Source: Acidobacteria bacterium UBA2161
GTDB taxonomy: Bacteria > Acidobacteriota > Vicinamibacteria > Vicinamibacterales > UBA823
Direction of reading: 5' to 3'
Assembly: GCA_002328835.1 (NCBI GenBank)
Contig: DCWN01000015.1
Coordinates: 1 to 52,150, forward strand
Length of the DNA: 52,150 nucleotides
The notes beneath the pieces were generated by a model. That model was given only the letters and a program-made list of their open reading frames with translations, was not told the origin of the DNA and did not search any database. Both the position numbers and the translations under genes were made by a program. Positions 15,419 to 24,283 of the stretch are shown here, in pieces. The stretch's first letter is position 1. Every line of letters starts with the position of its first letter.

Positions 15419-16798
15419 ATGACGACGAGCGAGATCCAGAAGACGATGACACTGGCCGGGGGCGCCGTGGCACTCGCGCTCCTGGCACTGGTGACGGCGC
15501 CGCGGCCGGCGACGCCTGATGCGTTCGTCGATCGAGGCGAGCCGTTCTTCCCCGAGTTCACCGACCCGAACACCGCGCGGACGCTCGAAGTCGTCGGCTT
15601 CGACGCGGAGACCGGATCGGCGCGCTCGTTCCAGGTGACGAACCGAGACGGGCTCTGGACGATCCCCTCGCATCACGACTATCCCGCGGACGGTGCCGAC
15701 CGGTTGGCGCGGACGGCGGCGGGCGTCATCGGCATCACCCGCGACGACTTTCGCTCGGATAATGTTGCTGATCATGAAGCGCTGCAGGTCCTCGATCCGC
15801 TCGACGAGGCCGAGACGTCGCTGGGCGGGCGCGGTACGCGGGTCACGCTGCGGGGCGCCAACGACGTCGCCCTGGCGGATTTCATCATCGGCGGCGAACT
15901 GGAGGATCGGCCGGGGTTCCGCTTCGTGCGCCTGCCGGACCAGAAGCGGGTGTACGCCGTCCGGATGGACGTCGACTTGTCGACGAGCTTCGCCGACTGG
16001 ATCGAGCCCGATCTACTGCTCCTCGAGCAGGCCGACATCGGCCGCCTCCAGCTGTACGACTACGCGATCGACGAACGGACGCTGAGCATCAACGATCGCG
16101 ACACCGTCACGCTCGAGAAGACGGACGGCACCTGGACCGGCGACAGCCGGATGCCCGCCGACCGCGAGGTCGATTCGACGAAGGTGACCGAGTTGCTGAC
16201 GGCGGTCGATGGGTTGTCGATCGTCGGCGTCCGCCCGAAGCCGGAAGGACTGTCCGCAAACCTGCAGCGGGTCGAGGAAGGTGGCATTACCCGCGCCGAC
16301 CTGGCGTCGCTCCAGAGCCGGGGCTACTACCTGACCCGCGAAGGCGACCTCCGGTCGAACGAGGGCGAGCTGCGCGTTCGCACGACCGACGGCATCCTCT
16401 ACACGCTGCGGTTCGGTGAGGTGCTGTACGGGACCGGGGAGGCCGTGACGGCCGGCGGACCGGCCGACGCCAGCGCCGAAGACGCGGGGCCGGGCGAGAA
16501 CCGGTATCTGTTCATCACGGCGGAGTTCGAGCGTGACCGGTTCCCGGAACCGCCGGCGCCCGAGAACATGGAGTTCGAGGGGAAGGCCGAGGCGGATCTC
16601 ACCGACGCGGACCGGGCCAACAAGGACCGGTACGAGATTCACACCGAGTGGGCGGAGCAGGTCGCCGCCGGGGAGGCCCGGCTGGTCGAACTCGAAACGC
16701 GGTTCGCCCCGTGGTACTACGTGATCTCGTCGGAGAGCTTCGAGAAGGTCCGGCTGACGCGCGCCGACGTCACGAAGGAACGCGAAGATCCGTCTTGA
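15419..16798 (+). CDS. DUF4340 protein, partner of the ABC exporter
   Basis: A 459-residue protein with one N-terminal membrane anchor (about residues 12-30, LAGGAVALALLALVTAP) and a large beta-rich extracytoplasmic region containing repeated DUF4340 units, for example ALADFIIGGELEDRPGF. DUF4340 proteins accompany GldA/GldFG-type ABC operons and are presumed accessory subunits; their function is unknown. The ATG at 15419 follows a GAAGGA-type ribosome site and lies 34 bp after the fusion permease. The 3' end overlaps the convergent acetyltransferase gene by 29 bp. Confidence 0.87.
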   Translation: MTTSEIQKTMTLAGGAVALALLALVTAPRPATPDAFVDRGEPFFPEFTDPNTARTLEVVGFDAETGSARSFQVTNRDGLWTIPSHHDYPADGADRLARTAAGVIGITRDDFRSDNVADHEALQVLDPLDEAETSLGGRGTRVTLRGANDVALADFIIGGELEDRPGFRFVRLPDQKRVYAVRMDVDLSTSFADWIEPDLLLLEQADIGRLQLYDYAIDERTLSINDRDTVTLEKTDGTWTGDSRMPADREVDSTKVTELLTAVDGLSIVGVRPKPEGLSANLQRVEEGGITRADLASLQSRGYYLTREGDLRSNEGELRVRTTDGILYTLRFGEVLYGTGEAVTAGGPADASAEDAGPGENRYLFITAEFERDRFPEPPAPENMEFEGKAEADLTDADRANKDRYEIHTEWAEQVAAGEARLVELETRFAPWYYVISSESFEKVRLTRADVTKEREDPS

Positions 16799-17201
16799 AG
16801 TGGTAGCTCGTCATCTCCATGCCCTCGCGCTCGTAGAACCGGTGCGCGTCCTTGCGCCAGACGCCCGAATCGAGATGCAGTTCGTCGCAGCCTTCGCGTT
16901 GGGCGAACTCGACGAGCCAGGCGAGCAGCTCGCGGCCGTGCCCCTTCGAGCGATGCGCCGATGAGGTGACGAGGTCGTCGACGTAGACGTAGCGGCCCCA
17001 CGCAAGATTCTCTCCCAACCGAAAGCCCGCGGCGGCGACCGCGACGCCATGGTCTTCGCCGATCGCAAGCCGATACCCCGTGTCTTCCTGCACACGGATG
17101 CGGGCGACGAACTCGACTTCGGCGATCGCCGGGCGCAGTTCGCGCATGATGGGATAGCAGCGGGCGATGTCGTCGTCGGATACGGCGAGGGTGATCGTCA
17201 T
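16770..17201 (-). CDS. GNAT-family N-acetyltransferase
   Basis: A 143-residue single-domain GNAT. The acetyl-CoA loop is in SSAHRSKGHGRELLAWLVEF (Q/RxxGxG/A type), followed by the conserved C-terminal block DSGVWRKDAHRFYEREGM. Substrate unknown. The ATG at 17201 overlaps the stop of the hydroxyacyl-CoA dehydrogenase gene by 4 bp. The two genes are therefore on the same strand and coupled, the dehydrogenase being downstream of this start in coordinates but upstream in transcription. The last 29 bp overlap the convergent DUF4340 gene. Confidence 0.88.
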   Translation of the reverse strand: MTITLAVSDDDIARCYPIMRELRPAIAEVEFVARIRVQEDTGYRLAIGEDHGVAVAAAGFRLGENLAWGRYVYVDDLVTSSAHRSKGHGRELLAWLVEFAQREGCDELHLDSGVWRKDAHRFYEREGMEMTSYHFKTDLRVPS

Positions 17202-18055
17202 GTCGAGTAGTCGTAGAAGCCCCGGCCCGACTTGCGGCCGAGGTGCCCTGACGCCACCATCCGTTCGAGCAGCGGGCAGGGCCGGTACTTGTCGTCGCCG
17301 AGGCCCTCGTGCAGGACGCGCATGATGGCGAGGCAGACGTCGAGGCCGATGAGGTCGGCGAGCCTGAGCGGGCCCATCGGGTGGTGCATGCCGAGCATCA
17401 TCACCGTGTCGATCGCGTCGGCGGTCCCCACTTCTTCCATCAGGGCGTAGATCGCCTCGTTGATCATCGGCATCAGGATCCGGTTCGCGATGAAGCCGGG
17501 GCAGTCGGCGGCCTCGACTGCCGTCTTGCCGAGCCGGACGCAAAGCGCACTCGCGGCGGCGAGCGTGTCGGGCGTGGTTGCCTGCCCGCGGATCAGTTCG
17601 ACCAGCGGGATCAACGGCACCGGATTCATGAAATGCATCCCGAGCACCCGCTCCGGTCGCTGCGTCGCCGCGCCGAGGGTCGTGATCGAGATCGACGAGG
17701 TGTTGGAGGCCAGGATCGCCTCGCCGCGCGCCAGGCCGTCCAGGGTCGAGAAGAGCGCTCGCTTCGCCTCGAGATCCTCGACGATCGCCTCGACGACGTA
17801 GTCGACCTCGGCCAGCGCGTCGAGGTCGGTCCCGGTCGAGAGCCGGCCGCAGGCGGCGTCAGCCACCTCGGCCTCGAGCGTGCCTCTTGCGACGAGCTTG
17901 TCGAGGCTGCGGGCGATGCCTGCGGCGGCGCGGTCGAGGGTGGCGGGTTCGACGTCTTGGAGGCGGACACTGAGGCCGGCCTGCGCGAAGACCTGTGCGA
18001 TGCCGCTGCCCATCGTGCCGGCGCCGACGACGCCGACGGTGTGAATCTCAGCCAC
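17198..18055 (-). CDS. 3-hydroxybutyryl-CoA / 3-hydroxyacyl-CoA dehydrogenase
   Basis: A 285-residue NAD-dependent dehydrogenase. The Rossmann motif GAGTMG is at 11-16. The catalytic His lies in HFMNPVPLIPLVE and the C-terminal helical domain in GFIANRILMPMINEAIY. Length is that of single-function Hbd/PaaH enzymes, which interconvert acetoacetyl-CoA and 3-hydroxybutyryl-CoA in beta-oxidation, butyrate or PHB metabolism. A thiolase gene 400 bp farther along the same strand supplies the adjoining step. The downstream GNAT start overlaps this stop. Divergent from the DUF1428 gene, 69 bp away. Confidence 0.93.
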   Translation of the reverse strand: MAEIHTVGVVGAGTMGSGIAQVFAQAGLSVRLQDVEPATLDRAAAGIARSLDKLVARGTLEAEVADAACGRLSTGTDLDALAEVDYVVEAIVEDLEAKRALFSTLDGLARGEAILASNTSSISITTLGAATQRPERVLGMHFMNPVPLIPLVELIRGQATTPDTLAAASALCVRLGKTAVEAADCPGFIANRILMPMINEAIYALMEEVGTADAIDTVMMLGMHHPMGPLRLADLIGLDVCLAIMRVLHEGLGDDKYRPCPLLERMVASGHLGRKSGRGFYDYST

Positions 18056-18124
18056 GGCTCATCAGCCTACCCGATCCTTGGTAAGGTGAGGTCCATCGCC
18101 GGTGCACCCCAGCAAGGAGGAGTG

Positions 18125-18481
18125 ATGCCTTACGTCGACGGCTTCGTGTTGCCGATTCCGAAGCGGAAGCTGCCTGAGTACCGTCGGATCGCGCGCAAGG
18201 CTGGACGCATGTTCAAGGAGCACGGCGCGCTGGAGTACCACGAGTGCGTCGGTGACGACCTGGCGCCGGGGGCCGGCGTGCCGTTTCCGCGCTTGGTCAA
18301 GGTGAAGCGGGGCGAGACGGTTGTGTTCGCGTGGATCGTCTACGCGTCGCGGGCCGAGCGCGATCGGGTGAACAAGAAGGTGATGCACGATCCCCGGATG
18401 GCCGAGTTCGTCCCGGGGAAGATGCCGTTCGACATCCGGCGGATGGCCTGGGGCGGCTTCAAGCCGCTCGTGACGCTCTGA
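18125..18481 (+). CDS. DUF1428 family protein (YbaA-like)
   Basis: A 118-residue soluble protein beginning MPYVDGFVLPIPKRKLPEY, the typical DUF1428 opening. It continues with the family blocks LEYHECVGDD and KVMHDPRM, and ends in the conserved FDIRRMAWGGF. The ATG at 18125 follows a strong AAGGAGG at about 18114-18120. DUF1428 proteins have a dimeric alpha-beta-barrel-like fold; their function is unknown. It stands alone on the plus strand between two minus-strand acyl-CoA metabolism genes. Confidence 0.92.
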   Translation: MPYVDGFVLPIPKRKLPEYRRIARKAGRMFKEHGALEYHECVGDDLAPGAGVPFPRLVKVKRGETVVFAWIVYASRAERDRVNKKVMHDPRMAEFVPGKMPFDIRRMAWGGFKPLVTL

Positions 18482-18489
18482 AGCCCAGC

Positions 18490-19682
<1,193 letters not shown>

Positions 19683-19686
<4 letters not shown>

Positions 19687-20066
19687 CTGTCGTCGCCCTC
19701 GATGCCCGGTTTCGGCTCGCCGCGCTTCCGCCGCCGCGGCCGCTGTTCGACCGGGGCACTCACGGTGAGCCGCGCGACGCGTTCGCGGCCGAGCATCGCT
19801 CGGAGTCGCTCGAGGACGAGCGGTTTCGATCGGAGCACCTCGCGACGCCAGTGCTGATCGCTGGCCTGCACGCGCATCGTGCCGGTGTCGGTCAGCGTCG
19901 GGGTGGTCGCGCGGGCGATGGCGTCGCCGACGGCGGCGCGCCATGCGAACGCGACCTTGGCGGGAGAGTGCGGCTGACGGCTGAGCAGGTCGGCCAGCAC
20001 ACCCGGCACGCAGTGCTGGAGTGAGAGCATCGGATCCATTGGGTCGTCCGTGCGTGATCGTATCAT
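19683..20066 (-). CDS. DUF721 protein, candidate DciA-type helicase-loader family
   Basis: A 127-residue basic protein. The central core VAFAWRAAVGDAIARATTPT followed by GTMRVQASDQHWRREVL matches the DUF721/DciA pattern (W-x-x-x-V-G, later a W-x-x-E-L-like block). The C-terminus is a positively charged low-complexity tail. DciA members help load the replicative helicase DnaB, but many short DUF721 proteins are uncharacterised. The start may be the ATG at 20066 or at 20039 (MDPMLSLQH). Its 5' end is 6 bp from the divergent maf gene, so the two share a very compact promoter region. The thiolase follows with a 4-bp overlap. Confidence 0.78.
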
Positions 20067-20072
20067 TCACCG

Positions 20073-20678
20073 ATGCGTCTTCTGCTCGCGTCAAGTTCGC
20101 CCCGCCGCGCCGACTTGCTCGCGTCGGCGGGATACGCCTTCGATGTCGCGCCGGCGGATGTCGACGAGACGCCCAGGCCGGACGAGGCGCCGGAGACCTA
20201 CGTGGTGCGGCTGGCTGCGGACAAGGCGGCGGCCGTGGCGCGGACGGCAGCCAACCGGGTGGTGCTCGCGGCAGACACGGTTGTTGTCGTCGACGGGGAA
20301 CTGTTCGGCAAGCCGCGGGATGATACCGAGGCGGGCGCGATGCTGCGCCGGTTGTCGGGCCAGGAGCACGAGGTGCTGACGGGCGTGGCGATGCGCTGGC
20401 GGGGCAGGTCCGCGGGCGGGGTCGATCGAACCCGGGTGCACCTCGTGGATCTCCGGGCGGAGCAGATCGCGTCCTACATAAGGACCGGCGAGCCCCGCGA
20501 CAAGGCCGGAGCCTACGCCATCCAGGGTGGCGCGGCCGACTTCGTCGACCGGATCGAGGGGGCCTACTCGAATGTGGTCGGGCTGCCGCTCGGCCTCGTG
20601 CGGAAGCTGCTGGAGGAGTTGGGCGTCACGACGGCAGGGACGGTCGGCGACGGTGGGAAGGAGGGCCGATCGGATTGA
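20073..20678 (+). CDS. maf: Maf-family nucleotide pyrophosphatase
   Basis: A 201-residue Maf protein. The family signature ASSSPRRADLL is near residue 6-16. The KPRDDTEA block and the conserved ADTVVVVDGELFGKP are present. Maf enzymes hydrolyse dTTP, UTP and modified nucleotides to monophosphates as house-cleaning enzymes and can affect septum formation. The ATG at 20073 is only 6 bp from the divergent DUF721 start. The stop at 20676-20678 lies within the predicted -35 hexamer of the downstream ccm operon promoter. Confidence 0.93.
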   Translation: MRLLLASSSPRRADLLASAGYAFDVAPADVDETPRPDEAPETYVVRLAADKAAAVARTAANRVVLAADTVVVVDGELFGKPRDDTEAGAMLRRLSGQEHEVLTGVAMRWRGRSAGGVDRTRVHLVDLRAEQIASYIRTGEPRDKAGAYAIQGGAADFVDRIEGAYSNVVGLPLGLVRKLLEELGVTTAGTVGDGGKEGRSD

Positions 20679-20703
20679 CGGGCGAGGGCGTCCGGGCTAT
20701 TCT
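20675..20703 (+). promoter_or_regulatory. sigma70-type promoter of the ccm operon
   Basis: TTGACG (20675-20680), a 17-bp spacer, then TATTCT (20698-20703). Predicted start is near 20710, about 29 nt before the ccmE ATG. The -35 overlaps the maf stop codon. Confidence 0.65.
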
Positions 20704-20738
20704 TTCGACAGAGGGGTGGTCAGGATAAGTCCTGCGTT

Positions 20739-21173
20739 ATGAGTCATAAAGCCGTTCGCATCGGAATCACGTCGGTCGTGCTCGCGCTGGCCTTCAGTGG
20801 CCTGCTCTGGTCCACGCTCAGTGAAGGGACCGAGTACTACAAGCACGTCGACGAGGTCACGGTGGACCCGGCGATGTGGGAGGGCAAGAACCTCCAGGTG
20901 CACGGATTCATCGTCGACAAGTCGATCATGCGTCGCCCTGACAGCCTCGATTGGCGGTTCGAGATCGAGAACAACGGCGAGGTCATCCAGGCGGAGTACA
21001 GCGGTATCGTGCCCGACACCTTCACGGACGGTGCCGAGGTCGTGGTCAAGGGCCAGCTCGGACCCGAAGGGTTCGTCGTCTCTCCGAACGGCGTGATGGC
21101 GAAGTGTCCGTCCAAGTACGAGCCGATGGCCGCGACCGCGTCCACGCCGGCGACGAACTCGGGCGGCCGGTAA
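20739..21173 (+). CDS. ccmE: Cytochrome c maturation heme chaperone CcmE, CxxxY variant
   Basis: A 144-residue CcmE. One N-terminal membrane anchor (about 8-25) is followed by the OB-fold beta-barrel, with NLQVHGFIVD, an AEYSGIVPDTF block and VVVKGQLGPEGF. The heme-attachment motif near the C-terminus, normally HxxxY, here reads C-P-S-K-Y with Cys123 (codon 21105-21107) and Tyr127. This is the cysteine variant known from archaea and some Desulfovibrio-like bacteria. It carries heme from CcmABCD to CcmF on the periplasmic side. First gene of the ccm operon, behind a good sigma70 promoter. Confidence 0.93.
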   Translation: MSHKAVRIGITSVVLALAFSGLLWSTLSEGTEYYKHVDEVTVDPAMWEGKNLQVHGFIVDKSIMRRPDSLDWRFEIENNGEVIQAEYSGIVPDTFTDGAEVVVKGQLGPEGFVVSPNGVMAKCPSKYEPMAATASTPATNSGGR

Positions 21174-21237
21174 GGCGCCGCAGCGCTCCGACGACGAGTC
21201 GGAAACCGCGCTGCCCCTTCGCGCGATTGCACAATCC

Positions 21238-23721
21238 ATGGCTGCCCTAGGTTCGTTCACGCTCCTCGCCGCGTTCGTCGTCTGTGCCTATGCGGCAGTC
21301 GCCTCGTTCGTGGGGGGACGTCGGCGCTCGCCGCGTCTCATCGAAAGCGGCATCGGCGCGTTCTACCTCCTCACCGCGCTGATGACGGCGGCGTCGGCCA
21401 TCATCGTCCACGCCTTCGTCACCGAGAACTACGCGGTCAAGTACGTCGACCGCTATTCGGATTCTGCGCAGCCGCTGTTCTACAAGCTGACGTCGTACTG
21501 GGGCGGCCTCGACGGGTCGCTCATGTTCTGGGTCTTCCTGTTGGCCGTCTTCGGGTCGATCGCCGTGGCGACGAATCGCGAGCGCCAGCGTGAACTCATC
21601 CCCTACGTCGTGACGGTCATCGCGTGCGTTCAGCTGTTCTTCCTGCTGGTGATGGTCCTCAACAAGGACCCGTTCGCGACGTATCTCTCGGCGGCGCCGG
21701 CCGACGGCCGAGGGCTCAATCCGCTGCTGCAGAACCTGTACATGGTGATCCACCCGCCGTCGCTGTACATCGGGTTCGTCGGCATGACAATTCCGTTCGC
21801 GTTCGGCATGGCGGCGCTCATCACCGGCCATCTCGACGACTCGTGGCTGCGCGCGGTTCGCGGCTGGACGATGTTCGCGTGGATCTTCCTCTCGTTCGGC
21901 CTGGTCCTCGGCATGATCTGGGCCTACGAAGAGTTGGGCTGGGGCGGCTACTGGGGCTGGGATCCGGTCGAGAATGCCGGGTTGCTGCCGTGGTTCACGG
22001 CGACGGCGTTCCTGCATTCCGTGATGGTTCAGGAACGGCGGAGCATGCTACGCGTCTGGAATGTGACGCTTGTGATCGTCACGTTCTTCCTGACGATCTT
22101 CGGCACGTTCATGACGCGTTCGGGCGTCGTGCAATCGGTCCACGCGTTCGGCGAGGACCCGCAGCTGGCGATGATGTTCGGCGTGTTCATGGCGATCATC
22201 CTGCTGGTCAGCTTCGGCCTGGTCATCTATCGAATGCCGCTCTTGCGCGCCCGCCACGAACTCGACTCGTGGGCCTCACGCGAGGCCGCGTTCCTGCTGA
22301 ACAACTGGATCCTGCTCTTCTGCGCGGTCTTCGTGCTGTTCGCCACGATGTTCCCGACGTTGAGCGAAGCGATCATGGGGGAGCGGCTGACGGTCGGCCC
22401 GCCGTTCTTCAACAAGTGGATGCTGCCGATCGGCCTCCTGCTGCTGTTCTTGACCGGGGTTGGGCCGTTGCTGGCATGGCGCAAGTCGACGCCGGCGAAT
22501 CTGCGCGAGCAGTTCACCTGGCCGGTCGCGTGCGGCCTGGTGACCTTCACGGCGCTGTACGCCGTCGGCTTCAGGGTCTGGTCGTCGGGGATCTGCTTCG
22601 CACTCTGCGCCTTCGTAGCCGGCACGATCGGGCAGGAGTTCATTCGGGGGACTCGCGTGCGGCAGGAGGCGACCGGCGCCGACCTCCTCACCTCTGTCAT
22701 CGGGCTGGTGGCCCGGTCGCGCCGCCGCTACGGCGGCTACATCGTCCACGTCGGGATCGTGCTGATGTTCCTGGGGTTCGCGGGCGAAGGCTACAAGCTC
22801 GAAGAGCAGGTCTTGCTCAAGCCCGACCAGCAGGTCGAGGTCGGCCCCTTCGTCGTGCGCCACGAGGCGGTCACGGTTCGCGACGATGGGCAGAAGCAGA
22901 TGATCACGGCGCGGATGCGGGTGTTCGAGGACGGCGAGGACGTTGGGCTGATGTATCCGGCGCGGTGGTTCTTCCGGAAGCACGAGGAGCAGCCGACGAC
23001 CGAAGTGGCGATCCGCCGCAGCGTCTCGGAAGATCTCTACATCGTCCTGGCCGCGTTCGACATGCAGGATCAGTCGGCCAGCTTCCAGGTGACCGTGAAC
23101 CCGCTCGTCAACTGGATCTGGTTCGGGTTCGGCATCATGGCGCTCGGCACCGGCATCGCATTGCTGCCCGAGCGGGCGTTCTCGTTCGCCGCCTCGCGGT
23201 TCCCCGAGGGGGTGGCGACGACGTCGCTGCTGTTCCTGATCGTGGCCGTGGGGCTGGCGACGGCGCCGCTGCACGCCCAGCACGTCGACTCGGCCCAGAC
23301 CGTGCCGACCGTACCTCGCAGTGAGGCCGAGCGCGAGCTGGATCAGCAGATCGTCTGCATGTGTGGGGGCTGTGGGCGCAAGGTCATCGGCTCGTTCTGT
23401 TGTTCTGTGGCTGCCGAAATGCGCGACGAGGTCTCGGCCCTGATCGCCGACGGCAAGTCGAAGGACGAGGTCTTCGCCTATTTCATCGACAAGTACGGCA
23501 GTCAGGAGCCGCTCGCCATGCCGCTCGACGAAGGCTTCAACCGGCTGGCGTGGCTGTTCCCCTACCTGCTCGGCATCTCCGGGGCCATTGGCGTCGGGGC
23601 GATTGCGTTGCGCTGGTCGCTGCGCGAGGCTGCCGAGATACCGCTGGCCGCCGGCGTTCCGACCGAGGCCGACGCGCAACTGATGGCGCGCCTGGACGAT
23701 GAGCTCCGAGACCTCGACTGA
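21238..23721 (+). CDS. ccmF: CcmF heme lyase fused to a CcmH-like domain
   Basis: An 827-residue fusion. Residues 1 to about 660 are CcmF, with multiple membrane helices, the WWD-type heme loop WGGYWGWDPVENAG, conserved histidines in MVIHPPSLYIGFVG, and RRRYGGYIVHVGIVLMFLGF. After a further hydrophobic stretch (about 660-680) comes a CcmH-like thiol-redox domain: VCMCGGCGRKVIGSFCC, with a CxxC at Cys709/Cys712, extra cysteines at 707, 721 and 722, and a C-terminal membrane helix near 770-790. CcmF attaches heme to apocytochrome and CcmH handles its CxxCH thiols. The fusion would couple the two steps. The 3' end overlaps the next gene by 23 bp. Confidence 0.93.
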   Translation: MAALGSFTLLAAFVVCAYAAVASFVGGRRRSPRLIESGIGAFYLLTALMTAASAIIVHAFVTENYAVKYVDRYSDSAQPLFYKLTSYWGGLDGSLMFWVFLLAVFGSIAVATNRERQRELIPYVVTVIACVQLFFLLVMVLNKDPFATYLSAAPADGRGLNPLLQNLYMVIHPPSLYIGFVGMTIPFAFGMAALITGHLDDSWLRAVRGWTMFAWIFLSFGLVLGMIWAYEELGWGGYWGWDPVENAGLLPWFTATAFLHSVMVQERRSMLRVWNVTLVIVTFFLTIFGTFMTRSGVVQSVHAFGEDPQLAMMFGVFMAIILLVSFGLVIYRMPLLRARHELDSWASREAAFLLNNWILLFCAVFVLFATMFPTLSEAIMGERLTVGPPFFNKWMLPIGLLLLFLTGVGPLLAWRKSTPANLREQFTWPVACGLVTFTALYAVGFRVWSSGICFALCAFVAGTIGQEFIRGTRVRQEATGADLLTSVIGLVARSRRRYGGYIVHVGIVLMFLGFAGEGYKLEEQVLLKPDQQVEVGPFVVRHEAVTVRDDGQKQMITARMRVFEDGEDVGLMYPARWFFRKHEEQPTTEVAIRRSVSEDLYIVLAAFDMQDQSASFQVTVNPLVNWIWFGFGIMALGTGIALLPERAFSFAASRFPEGVATTSLLFLIVAVGLATAPLHAQHVDSAQTVPTVPRSEAERELDQQIVCMCGGCGRKVIGSFCCSVAAEMRDEVSALIADGKSKDEVFAYFIDKYGSQEPLAMPLDEGFNRLAWLFPYLLGISGAIGVGAIALRWSLREAAEIPLAAGVPTEADAQLMARLDDELRDLD

Positions 23722-24283
23722 TCGTTCCACGTTCCGGCCCTGGCATTTTTTCGTTCTCGGCGCGCTCCTGGCGGCGACCGCCGGCGTGCTGCGCTCGACC
23801 GACACGACGCCAGCCGCCACCATCCTATTGAGCCTCGCCATCGGTGCGGCCGCGTTATGCGGCCTGGGTCTCCTGCGAACACTCTGGCCGCTCGCTGCCG
23901 TCGAGTTCGGCGTGGATGCCGGCGCCGTCAGCAACCGCACGCGTGAGGCGATCGAGCGGGAGAAGGCGCTGGTGCTCCGTTCGATCAAGGAGCTGGAGTT
24001 CGACCGGGCGATGGGCAAGGTCGCCGACGAGGACTTTCGGGAGATGGCGGCGCGCCTGAAGGCGCGGGCGATCGGCTTCATGCGCCAGCTCGATTCCGAC
24101 GCGTCGGAATACCGGGACCTGATCGAGCGAGAGCTTCAAGCGCGGCTGGCGTCGCCCGAGGCGGCAAGATCGCCCAGCCCGTCGAGCGCGGAGGTAGCCC
24201 GCGACACCCGCGCCTGCGACGCGTGCGAGACGATCAACGACGCCGACGCGAAGTTCTGCAAGGAATGCGGGGAGATACTGTGA
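23699..24283 (+). CDS. CcmI-like membrane protein with C-terminal zinc ribbon
   Basis: A 194-residue protein. Two membrane helices (about 15-33 and 42-60) are followed by a charged helical segment REKALVLRSIKELEFDRAMG that resembles the N-terminal CcmI pattern (E-K-x-x-L-L-R-x-L-x-E-L-E-F-D-x-x-x-G-K-L). At the C-terminus four cysteines (173, 176, 187, 190) in two CxxC pairs form a predicted zinc ribbon. The TPR domain that binds apocytochrome in true CcmI is absent. Start overlaps ccmF by 23 bp, and its stop overlaps the next GTG by 4 bp. The zinc ribbon placement suggests a cytoplasmic C-terminus. Confidence 0.8.
   Translation: MSSETSTDRSTFRPWHFFVLGALLAATAGVLRSTDTTPAATILLSLAIGAAALCGLGLLRTLWPLAAVEFGVDAGAVSNRTREAIEREKALVLRSIKELEFDRAMGKVADEDFREMAARLKARAIGFMRQLDSDASEYRDLIERELQARLASPEAARSPSPSSAEVARDTRACDACETINDADAKFCKECGEIL

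Noticed and set aside
12343..15573. Minus-strand open frame of 1076 codons
   Set aside because: It is antisense to the permease-GldG fusion, rich in Arg, His, Asp and Gln, with no domain pattern. It is a product of high GC and third-position bias.
11825..16798. Evidence for gliding motility
   Set aside because: GldA/GldG-like and DUF4340 exporters occur widely in non-gliding bacteria; no other gld or spr gene is in the window.
22276..24081. Minus-strand open frame of 601 codons over ccmF
   Set aside because: Antisense shadow of a recognised CcmF-CcmH gene.
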